DNA from: Methanobacteriota archaeon
GTDB taxonomy: Archaea; Thermoplasmatota; Poseidoniia; Poseidoniales; Thalassarchaeaceae
DNA length: 8,402 nucleotides
Reading direction: 5' to 3'
Assembly: GCA_002712645.1 (NCBI GenBank)
Contig: PAUH01000031.1
Span: 1 to 8,402, forward strand
A program made the translations under genes and the position numbers. How positions within the stretch are numbered: the stretch's first letter is position 1; every line of letters begins with the position of its first letter. Under the pieces are notes generated by a model. The model did not search any database, was not told the origin of the DNA, and saw nothing but the letters and a program-made list of their open reading frames with translations. This document shows positions 1 through 6,326 of this stretch, piece by piece.

Positions 1-471
1 AATTTCTTCAATCGTCTCATCCTTGGCAGGTGCCCCCTTTGCATCCCTGAGATAACGGCCAACGACATCTGATCCAAGGTGTGCGAACTGCTCCCTCATG
101 GCTGCAAGCGCTTTCCATCCGTGCCCTCCGCTAGCTGTGCCTATGGCTATGCGTCTTCGATTGAACATTTTTCTGAAATCATCGTGCTGGACGGAAAGCC
201 AGGTTAGGGCATTTATCCAAACTGGGGGCAGTCCCCCGTTATACTCGGGAAGCAATACGAACCATGGGGAGGGGCTTTCCAGTGATTGAATTAGTGAATT
301 GAGTGGATCTAAATCTCCATCAGGTGTCTTCCTAGTGTATAATGGGAGTTCGTATGTAGAGAGGTCAATAATCTCAGAATCGCACATCCTATTTGTCGCG
401 ATATCTCTGACTCTACGTGCGAGTTCGAGGTTCTTCCCGTCAGTCGCGACTATGATTTTGAGGTCCGCCAT
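1..471 (-). CDS. NADPH-dependent FMN reductase-like flavoprotein (partial, 3' end outside window)
   Basis: Read on the minus strand from ATG at 471, the frame stays open for 157 codons to the window edge, so the C-terminus is missing. The product begins MADLKIIVATDGKNLELARR, a first beta strand and loop as in flavodoxin-fold proteins. Residues 74-80 read LPEYNGG, followed by a stretch like the family's 'LKNAIDW' (PPVWINALTW, 82-91). Residues 108-118 (IAIGTASGGHG) match the second conserved Gly-rich loop, followed by a helix with an 'LREQFAHLGSDVV'-like segment. This order is typical of the FMN_red family (PF03358), whose members use NAD(P)H to reduce FMN, quinones or azo compounds in the cytoplasm. 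The usual length is about 180 residues, so some 20-30 are probably missing. The exact substrate cannot be inferred. A weak AGGT lies about 8 nt before the start. The gene diverges from the protease gene across a 65-bp gap. Confidence 0.8.
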   Translation of the reverse strand, partial: MADLKIIVATDGKNLELARRVRDIATNRMCDSEIIDLSTYELPLYTRKTPDGDLDPLNSLIQSLESPSPWFVLLPEYNGGLPPVWINALTWLSVQHDDFRKMFNRRRIAIGTASGGHGWKALAAMREQFAHLGSDVVGRYLRDAKGAPAKDETIEEI

Positions 472-508
472 CAACTAACCTTAATCTGCCCCATTCTTGA
501 ATCTCCCG

Positions 509-516
509 CATACAAC
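509..516 (+). promoter_or_regulatory. Putative TATA box for the protease gene
   Basis: CATACAAC is centred about 24 nt before the GTG at 537. This is the spacing expected of an archaeal TATA box for a leaderless or nearly leaderless transcript, and no clear Shine-Dalgarno site precedes the GTG. The call rests on position and weak AT-richness only. Confidence 0.3.
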
Positions 517-536
517 CTCGCGAAAGAGATACAGGG

Positions 537-1790
537 GTGAGTTGGTTCGACAGGGTTATGCGAGCATCATCTTGGGCCATTGTGGTATCTGTATTGATGA
601 TGTCTCTGTCCCTCAGTGGTTGCTTTGGAAGTGGCGAAGATACGCTTGATGTCGAACCTGATGGCGAGGATGCTTGGCATTACAGCGTGGTCGCCCCTAT
701 CGATACGGGAATCAATGTGTATCACATCCACTTCGCAATGAATGAGTCATACCCGCAATGGTTGCTAGATGGTTTGGGAGTTACGATGTGGTGTAATCTT
801 ACTCAAGAGGGGAGTTGGACAGAGAGATATGAAGCAGATCGCTCCACGTGCTGGGACAATATCACGTCTCAGGACATCGTTTGGTTTGTGGGTACCAGGA
901 TAATAGGCACAACTCCGGATGATGAGACAGACATACCAATACTCGATGACCCATCTGACGGACACGGCACTGCTGTTACCGGATCTGTTCTCGATGCAAA
1001 TCCAGATGCCGTGATCTTCTTCGTCGAGGGTTTCAGCGACGCAGCGGTGCTAGCGGCTGCTAATCAGCCGCTTGTTGACATCATCTCCACCTCGTTCGGA
1101 CCGATTGGTTCCATACCTGTGCCAGGAATTGAAGATGCCACCAAAGTAGCGGTTGTCCATGAAGGCAAGATCCACACGGGCGCATCAGACAACACACCAT
1201 CGCCAGCAGTGCAAGACTCGACTGCAGGGCCGCCATGGTCCATCGGTATATCTGGCTACGCTGAAGAAGATGACGATCAGAAGGAGACTATGAGCGGCTC
1301 CTACCCAGACATAGCTGCGGATTGGACCCAGCTTCTTCCTAATCACGATGACATCGACGGCTATCACGTGACTTCCGGCACATCTTTTGCGACGCCAAGA
1401 ACTGCAGGGATACTCAGTGAGGTCCTCGAAACCCTGAGGGAGACTGGGGCGGACTACGGGTCAGGTGCTTCAGAGGAAAGAGGTGGTTTCTTGGTGAATA
1501 GCACAAATTCACTCAAATCAATTACAAATTCAGATCTTCGAGAGGCACTGAATCTATCTGCGTGGTATCCGAGCTTCTCGACGTGGAATCCGACGACTGG
1601 GACGCTTCCCATTTCTCCAGTCGCACCATGTACTCAAGTCGGATGGGGCGTAGTGAACATGTCCAACATAGAGCCGATAATCGATCATCTGGATGGTACA
1701 TACGAGATGCCACAGAGGCCTGCTGACGTAGTTGCTTGCATGGATGCCAATCAACAAATCAGAGAAACTTACTGGTCATTCGTCGCTTGA
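537..1790 (+). CDS. Membrane-tethered subtilisin-like serine protease (S8 family lipoprotein)
   Basis: This 417-residue exported serine endopeptidase is probably anchored outside the membrane by a lipid. Residues 13-29 are a hydrophobic signal ending in the lipobox LSGC, so Cys29 would be the lipidated N-terminus. Subtilase motifs occur in order: Asp56 in APIDTGIN, His143 in DGHGTAVTG, Asn219 in GASDNTPSP (oxyanion hole) and Ser283 in SGTSFATPRTAG. The His-Asn and Asn-Ser distances (76 and 64) are close to subtilisin's (91 and 66). The Asp-His distance of 87, against about 32, shows an insertion of some 55 residues that carries Cys86 and Cys105. Only 27 residues separate Cys29 from Asp56, so no propeptide domain is visible. 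The start is GTG at 537, after an in-frame stop at 498; ATG at 558 would also leave an intact signal peptide. The C-terminal tail beyond about residue 300 is not assigned. The 3' end overlaps the convergent gene by 15 bp. Substrates are unknown. Confidence 0.88.
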   Translation: MSWFDRVMRASSWAIVVSVLMMSLSLSGCFGSGEDTLDVEPDGEDAWHYSVVAPIDTGINVYHIHFAMNESYPQWLLDGLGVTMWCNLTQEGSWTERYEADRSTCWDNITSQDIVWFVGTRIIGTTPDDETDIPILDDPSDGHGTAVTGSVLDANPDAVIFFVEGFSDAAVLAAANQPLVDIISTSFGPIGSIPVPGIEDATKVAVVHEGKIHTGASDNTPSPAVQDSTAGPPWSIGISGYAEEDDDQKETMSGSYPDIAADWTQLLPNHDDIDGYHVTSGTSFATPRTAGILSEVLETLRETGADYGSGASEERGGFLVNSTNSLKSITNSDLREALNLSAWYPSFSTWNPTTGTLPISPVAPCTQVGWGVVNMSNIEPIIDHLDGTYEMPQRPADVVACMDANQQIRETYWSFVA

Positions 1791-3536
1791 CTCTTTTTCA
1801 CTTCTTGATATCAGGATTATCCCGATTATCGCCCCAACAATGAGCAGTGCGACAAGTATGCCGAATACGCCGACTTCCGAACTTTCCTCCGTGTCTCCTG
1901 AAGATCCGTTACCTCCCAAATCGTCACTAGGTCCATCTTGACCGGGATTGCTATCATCCGGGGAATCGTCATTAAAATTGGTACACTCGGAGGTGTCAGA
2001 TGCATCATCCGAATCAGTGCAATCCTGATCCGAGTTATGATTGAGAAGCGCGAAAAATGCATCGGGCCACTGATACGTGCTCTCATTATCCCAGTTCCAT
2101 ATCCTGCTATCATCAAAATCGACATACGTAGTGGAGAATGATCCGCCTAGTACTGATACGCCTGCTGAATGATCGAGGGGAGTTGCCTCGGGCCACTTTG
2201 CCATTCCCGCATTCAAAGCCCATTTCCATGCTCCTGAATCCCCGATTCCAGCGATCCACAGATCCATGTTTAGGGGGTCATCGCTCTTCTGAATGCCGTG
2301 ACTCCCGAATGTCATGGAGATCGAGGCTGTTCCCCCTGAGACCACGGCTCCTCCATTCATCGTGGCTATCGAATGTGCATCGTCATTACCGGCGCCAATC
2401 GCTGATGATGTCCAGAGCCATTCGCCGTGACCGGTAATTCTGGAGACTGAGACGTCCGTGGTCCCAGGAAGGCCGGAATTTGGATTGGGTATTCTCGAAG
2501 AGTTGTCCGGATTGATAGAAAACGTGACTAGCGAAGAGGAGCGGGCAAGAACGTATGCTCCTCCCTCGTCATCTGGCGAGATTGAGTATATCTCGTCGCT
2601 CCCAGCACCCCCGATTGAGGCCATCCACATCCATGTTTGATTGGCCGGTTGCCAAGCTGCCACGAAGCCCTCCGAGTAACCCGGGGCTTCATTGACGGTC
2701 TTATTCGGTACAGCATATGCCGCCTGGCCGATATAGTGGCCAGCAAGAAGGACCACGCCCTCCGTGGTGACAGCGAGGTCGCTGACCTCAAGACTTGAGT
2801 CGGGATCGAAAACACTCGAATGTGCAAGAAGAGTTCCTGAAGAGTTGAATTCGGCAAGGAATGCGTCAGTCATGCCCCCGTCACCCCATCCGGGCATCAG
2901 GGTGCTGCCACCATGAACCAGTGAGTTGCTTGCATAATTTCCGGCGACATAGACTCCTCCTGAAGAGCTGGGCTCGATGGCGACAGACCAATCGGAGTGT
3001 CCTTGACCCTCGAATCCAGAAACCCACATCCATTCTCCGTTAGAGGGATCCATTCTTGCTAGAAATGCCTCTGAAGTGGGTGATGTGGTCAGCGTCCTTG
3101 GAGTAGTGTCTGAATTCGAGAGCTGGTGCGTGCCGAAGGTTGAGGTATTAGAGCGGAAGGCTCCAGCCACGTACAAAGAGCCGTCATTCGTCATCGCGAG
3201 TGAGGAGGCCCAATCATTGTCAGGACCCCCGGCAGTGGCGATCCAGGCCCAGTTATCTCCAGACCATCTTGCTACGAATATATCGCTGGTATTCCCACTA
3301 TCATGATGTTGCTGTGCAGCCAATGAGAATGGGCCCGCATGAAGGTCATATCGATATGTCCCAGTGACAAAAATATCGCCTGTTGATTCGTCGATCAGAA
3401 CATCGCTAACAACGTCTTCCCACCATCCTGTTAGGCCCTGTGCGCCATCCCAGTCTGGTTGGTTGGAAACAACAGAGGCAGCGGTCTGTGATGAAAGGAT
3501 GATGACGGTCAAAAACGTCCATACTACGCGGTTCAT
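1776..3536 (-). CDS. Secreted seven-unit beta-propeller protein with C-terminal membrane anchor
   Basis: The ORF can be extended to 3773, but that would overlap the upstream gene by 178 bp and bury the signal peptide. ATG at 3536 places the signal sequence MNRVVWTFLTVIILSSQTAA at the N-terminus, giving 586 residues. Seven units of about 65-80 residues follow. Each has a core like 'nDwassLAmtnDGslYVAGaf' (near 38, 105, 179, 247, 312, 383 and 448) and most have a strand like 'DAFLARmd'. W-x-W pairs occur at 96/98, 169/171, 302/304, 373/375 and 437/439. These resemble SBBP-type beta-propeller repeats of surface proteins. Residues 501-554 form an Asp/Ser/Gly-rich linker with two cysteines (506, 518). 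A TM helix (about 555-577) and a short charged tail follow. The protein probably sits on the outer face of the membrane, binding an unknown ligand or structure. It is a relative of the gene just upstream, and its 3' end overlaps the protease gene. Confidence 0.85.
   Translation of the reverse strand: MNRVVWTFLTVIILSSQTAASVVSNQPDWDGAQGLTGWWEDVVSDVLIDESTGDIFVTGTYRYDLHAGPFSLAAQQHHDSGNTSDIFVARWSGDNWAWIATAGGPDNDWASSLAMTNDGSLYVAGAFRSNTSTFGTHQLSNSDTTPRTLTTSPTSEAFLARMDPSNGEWMWVSGFEGQGHSDWSVAIEPSSSGGVYVAGNYASNSLVHGGSTLMPGWGDGGMTDAFLAEFNSSGTLLAHSSVFDPDSSLEVSDLAVTTEGVVLLAGHYIGQAAYAVPNKTVNEAPGYSEGFVAAWQPANQTWMWMASIGGAGSDEIYSISPDDEGGAYVLARSSSLVTFSINPDNSSRIPNPNSGLPGTTDVSVSRITGHGEWLWTSSAIGAGNDDAHSIATMNGGAVVSGGTASISMTFGSHGIQKSDDPLNMDLWIAGIGDSGAWKWALNAGMAKWPEATPLDHSAGVSVLGGSFSTTYVDFDDSRIWNWDNESTYQWPDAFFALLNHNSDQDCTDSDDASDTSECTNFNDDSPDDSNPGQDGPSDDLGGNGSSGDTEESSEVGVFGILVALLIVGAIIGIILISRSEKESSDE
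1791..1806 (+). terminator. T-rich tract after the protease gene
   Basis: CTCTTTTTCACTTCTT directly follows the stop codon. Archaeal transcription often ends at T-rich stretches without a hairpin. This tract lies inside the last codons of the convergent gene, where the same bases encode the Glu/Lys/Ser-rich tail, so the T-richness may simply reflect coding on the other strand. Confidence 0.3.
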
Positions 3537-3555
3537 CGAGGCATGCGGAATTGGA

Positions 3556-3566
3556 TTAACACATAA
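3556..3566 (-). promoter_or_regulatory. Putative TATA box for the smaller propeller gene
   Basis: On the minus strand this reads TTATGTGTTAA, centred about 25 nt before the ATG at 3536, in the 59-bp gap between the two propeller genes. The spacing fits a leaderless archaeal transcript, so the downstream gene may have its own promoter in addition to any read-through from the upstream gene. It also supports ATG at 3536 over the longer ORF. Confidence 0.35.
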
Positions 3567-3595
3567 TCGGTGCGGCGTGTAGTTTCCCAAGGAGT

Positions 3596-6220
3596 TCAAT
3601 CCGAATCTTCTCCCTCGAGCGGGAGTGGCGGGGGGCTTGGAGGCACGGAGGGAGCGAATGATTTCTGACCCATACGCGCTGATATCGCCATGCCTGCTGC
3701 TATCATCAGAACTAGCACTACCACAGTTAAGGCGTAGTTTTCGAACGATGTGGAGGATTCCATAAGGTTGCATGTCCCATCTGAATCGTCATCTGCAGGG
3801 GTATCTGTCCGGACTAGCGGGTCGGAGTTGCATTGCGCCTCATCGTAATCTGACCAGCCATCTCCATCGTCATCTACATCAGTATTGTCGCCGATACCGT
3901 CGCCGTCGGAGTCTACGGACTCTGTTGGTATGAGGGGGAAGGCATCGTCGACATCCATCACGCCATCGTTGTCATCATCTTGATCCTGGTCGTATCTCGA
4001 GGTGGCATCCCCTATGACCCAATCTGGTTTGCCGTCTCCATCTGAATCGCCCCCGACGTCGGAGTCTAGGGGGTCTATGTCATCGGCATCAAGGACGCCG
4101 TCATTGTCATCATCCGGGTCGACGAGCAGTGATGTCGGGCAACCTGGGACGGTGAATTGGTCGGGCATTCCGTCCATGTCTCTGTCGGAACTGGCACATA
4201 TCTCGAGAGGGAAGGCGTCGATGACGTCATCGACATCGTCCCCGTCGTCATCTGCATCAATATGATTGCATGTGCCATCGCCGTCCGTATCCCGTGGTGT
4301 GTCGGAAGCGCTGAGTGGATCGGTGCCCCCGCACCCTGCCTCCTCGGCATCTGTCCATCCATCTGAATCGTCATCGTCATCCTGATTATTGCCGATGCCA
4401 TCGCCATCCGTATCTTGCCATTCCAAGGGATTCAGGGGGAAATGGTCTGAAGAGTCGCCAACTCCATCCCCATCGTCGTCATCATCTTGATCGGAGTCCC
4501 TACAGCCATCTCCATCCAAATCCGAGGTCTGATCGGAAACCCATCCGACCTCGGGAGATGCGAGGCAGTGATCATCAGCATCCATCACGCCATCTCCGTC
4601 TGAATCGAATGTTATTTGATAAATCAGGCTGCCATTGTCTACAGAGTGGTATACGCTATCTCCTATGCCTGCCTTGCAGCCGGTATTGTTATCGGAAACA
4701 CAAACGGGGAAGTTGGCTGCGATATTTCCAGTGTTACTAACAGCCAAATCGCTGAGAAAGGACGCAGCAGATTCGTTGTAGTCGTTTATATCGATGCCTC
4801 TCATCCAAGCGATGTCGTTCCATTCCATATCGTGGAGCATCAAGAAGCCCTCGGCGTTTATCGAGCTGTATCGTGTCTTCTCGGCTCCTTGCTTTGTTTC
4901 GATGGTGAATGGGCAATCTGCACCATTGCCCCAACACTGTGTGCCTCCGAGCACGAGATTTCCATCCGGCATAACCGCAGCAGAGTGGAATGCCTCATTG
5001 CCACCGCTCTTAGAGTCCCATAGGTTCTCAAACTGATGTGAAGAGTGATTGTATATTGCATACCATGCGTCTGATCCCCCTGAATTATACACGCTCAGAG
5101 AGCCCGCGTATAGAGTCGAAGAGTAGTGATTGCCAGCGACTAGGACCCTATCGTCATCGACAGCGACCATAGCCTGTATGAAGTCGGCGCCGTCCCCGTT
5201 CATGGTAGTTAGGCGCTCTATTGTCCCATTACTTGCATACTTGAGTATGTACGCATTATGATTGTAGACAATATATCCCGTCTCAATCGTCATTTGACAA
5301 TTAGCATTCCAGCCCTCGCATCCCCACCCCGAGAGCAGGACTCCGCCATCTTGGGTGGCCACGACCCCCTTCTGACTAAGGGAGTACCAGCCGCCCCATA
5401 CGTCAGTATCAGTAGAGCCGCTTCCGAATGACTTAGACCAAAGTACATCTCCATCCGAGGAGATTTTCACCACCATTACATCTGCACCGCCCTTTGACTG
5501 ATGGAGTTGATCTCCTATGGATATCTGGCACAGAAGCGTAGTCCATTGGCAGAATGATCCTGAGACGAATATTGAACCATCAGGTGACTCGTCTATGGAG
5601 TGGATGGTATCGAATCCTTCTGACCCGATCATTAACGACCACACCGCCTCTCCGCCTGGGCCGAGTCTTGCTATCCAAGCATCTCCTCCCTCATCGACTG
5701 CTGATAGAGAAATGCCGAAACCGGTGAGTGTGCAAGACGAGTCTTTCAGCCAACAGGCACTGCCGCCGACCAGCATATCCCCGTTATCTGCGAAAGCAAT
5801 TGAGTCGACTCTATCGCCGCCATCTGAATTGAATATCTGGATATCTTTCGTATTTCCCAGTGAGTCCATCGTCAAGACATAGGCAGAGGCAAATTCATCG
5901 GAGGAGACCTCTACTCCATCGATGGAAATTGAACAGTCTTCCGGGGATTCCGGTAGTTCGTAGAGAGCGCAGAAGGTGCCTCCAACTACAAGATCGCCGA
6001 CAGGGGAGTAGGCCATCGCATTCACTGCATCGTGTCGAGTTCCTGTGTCGAACAAATAGGTCGTTTCGGAAGCCTGGGATATCTGTGTAGTGCTGCGTTC
6101 CCGATTTTCATCCTCAAGTAAAATTCCCGAGGCCTGCGAGAGTGACATGGCTAGCATCAAGAAAATCATAGAGAGAGCGTAAAACGGATTCTTCTTTGGA
6201 GTCGAGTGCATATCTATCAT
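3596..6220 (-). CDS. Large surface protein: Cys-paired beta-propeller, thrombospondin type 3 repeats, membrane anchor
   Basis: The product has 874 residues. A signal peptide (about 11-32, FYALSMIFLMLAMSLSQA) leads into seven propeller units with cores like 'dtIhSIdesPDGsIfVSGsF' near 63, 137, 204, 275, 345, 408 and 487. All twelve cysteines of this part come in close pairs just after the core strand: 84/96, 156/163, 224/231, 301/308, 429/436 and 507/515. The fifth unit has none. Residues 539-818 are Asp-rich TSP3-like repeats (DSDGDG, DTDGDGIG, DDDDDGDGVGD and similar), a known calcium-binding fold, with spaced cysteines. A TM helix (about 829-847) and a Pro-rich cytoplasmic tail (PPSPPPLP) follow. 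The likely layout is a propeller head held off the membrane on a calcium-stiffened stalk. ATG at 6220 was taken because a TATA-like box lies 25 nt upstream; ATG at 6211 is possible. The smaller relative lies 59 nt downstream on the same strand. The ligand is unknown; adhesion or substrate binding are guesses. Confidence 0.88.
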   Translation of the reverse strand: MIDMHSTPKKNPFYALSMIFLMLAMSLSQASGILLEDENRERSTTQISQASETTYLFDTGTRHDAVNAMAYSPVGDLVVGGTFCALYELPESPEDCSISIDGVEVSSDEFASAYVLTMDSLGNTKDIQIFNSDGGDRVDSIAFADNGDMLVGGSACWLKDSSCTLTGFGISLSAVDEGGDAWIARLGPGGEAVWSLMIGSEGFDTIHSIDESPDGSIFVSGSFCQWTTLLCQISIGDQLHQSKGGADVMVVKISSDGDVLWSKSFGSGSTDTDVWGGWYSLSQKGVVATQDGGVLLSGWGCEGWNANCQMTIETGYIVYNHNAYILKYASNGTIERLTTMNGDGADFIQAMVAVDDDRVLVAGNHYSSTLYAGSLSVYNSGGSDAWYAIYNHSSHQFENLWDSKSGGNEAFHSAAVMPDGNLVLGGTQCWGNGADCPFTIETKQGAEKTRYSSINAEGFLMLHDMEWNDIAWMRGIDINDYNESAASFLSDLAVSNTGNIAANFPVCVSDNNTGCKAGIGDSVYHSVDNGSLIYQITFDSDGDGVMDADDHCLASPEVGWVSDQTSDLDGDGCRDSDQDDDDDGDGVGDSSDHFPLNPLEWQDTDGDGIGNNQDDDDDSDGWTDAEEAGCGGTDPLSASDTPRDTDGDGTCNHIDADDDGDDVDDVIDAFPLEICASSDRDMDGMPDQFTVPGCPTSLLVDPDDDNDGVLDADDIDPLDSDVGGDSDGDGKPDWVIGDATSRYDQDQDDDNDGVMDVDDAFPLIPTESVDSDGDGIGDNTDVDDDGDGWSDYDEAQCNSDPLVRTDTPADDDSDGTCNLMESSTSFENYALTVVVLVLMIAAGMAISARMGQKSFAPSVPPSPPPLPLEGEDSD
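3767..4606 (-). repeat. DNA tract encoding TSP3-like Asp-rich repeats
   Basis: This part of the large surface gene encodes imperfect copies of a D-x-D-x-D-G-x-x-D calcium-binding unit. At least eight are visible: SDGDGVMD, LDGDGCRD, DDGDGVGD, TDGDGIGN, TDGDGTCN, SDGDGKPD, SDGDGIGD and DDGDGWSD. The DNA is rich in GAT/GAC on the coding strand, seen as recurring 'catcgtcatc' on the plus strand. Because of this bias the other frames stay open for long stretches and yield false ORFs. Such tracts can recombine or change copy number. Confidence 0.8.
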
Positions 6221-6239
6221 GTGTTAGTGAAAGTTCCCA

Positions 6240-6264
6240 GTTAACCTAACTTTCGATTTTATCT
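6240..6264 (-). promoter_or_regulatory. Putative promoter of the large surface protein gene
   Basis: On the minus strand GATAAAATCG is followed by TTAGGTTAAC. The second box is centred about 25 nt before the ATG at 6220, the leaderless spacing seen elsewhere in this window. The first box lies about 40 nt upstream and would give a short 5' UTR. Either could serve as the TATA element. The region is part of a 106-bp divergent gap shared with the DUF3592 gene. Confidence 0.35.
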
Positions 6265-6271
6265 GACTCCA

Positions 6272-6322
6272 CTTTTGTTTTTTTAGTGGGGCAAGAATGA
6301 TGCCGTATGTCTGATCGTGATC
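6272..6322 (+). promoter_or_regulatory. Putative promoter and ribosome binding site of the DUF3592-like gene
   Basis: A T-rich run (CTTTTGTTTTTTTAG, 6272-6286) could be the TATA region, placing transcription start near 6305-6312. GTGATC at 6317-6322 matches the 3' half of the archaeal Shine-Dalgarno consensus GGAGGTGATC and ends 4 nt before the ATG at 6327. This supports that start and suggests the gene is leadered, unlike its neighbours. Confidence 0.35.
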
Positions 6323-6326
6323 CATT

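Noticed and set aside
98..289. 63-codon plus-strand ORF near the left edge
   Set aside because: It is antisense to the FMN reductase-like frame, whose conserved LPEYNGG and GTASGGHG motifs lie in the same stretch.
1826..2125. 99-codon minus-strand ORF within the 3' part of the smaller propeller gene
   Set aside because: It is an alternative frame of the same strand over the Asp-rich linker and TM region, rich in Ile/Met/Arg from frame-shifted Asp and Ser codons.
3537..3773. N-terminal extension of the smaller propeller gene to an ATG at 3773
   Set aside because: It would overlap the upstream gene by 178 bp and place 79 residues before a clear signal peptide; the extension is an out-of-frame reading of the upstream gene's 3' end.
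3767..4606. Asp-rich repeat tract considered as a CRISPR array or tandem DNA satellite
   Set aside because: The units vary in length and sequence, stay in frame and encode TSP3-like calcium-binding motifs, so the repetition is at the protein level.
4315..4740. 141-codon plus-strand ORF opposite the TSP3 region
   Set aside because: It lies antisense to the Asp-rich repeats. The GAT/GAC bias leaves the opposite frames open, and the predicted protein is an Arg/His/Pro-rich low-complexity sequence with no recognisable domain.
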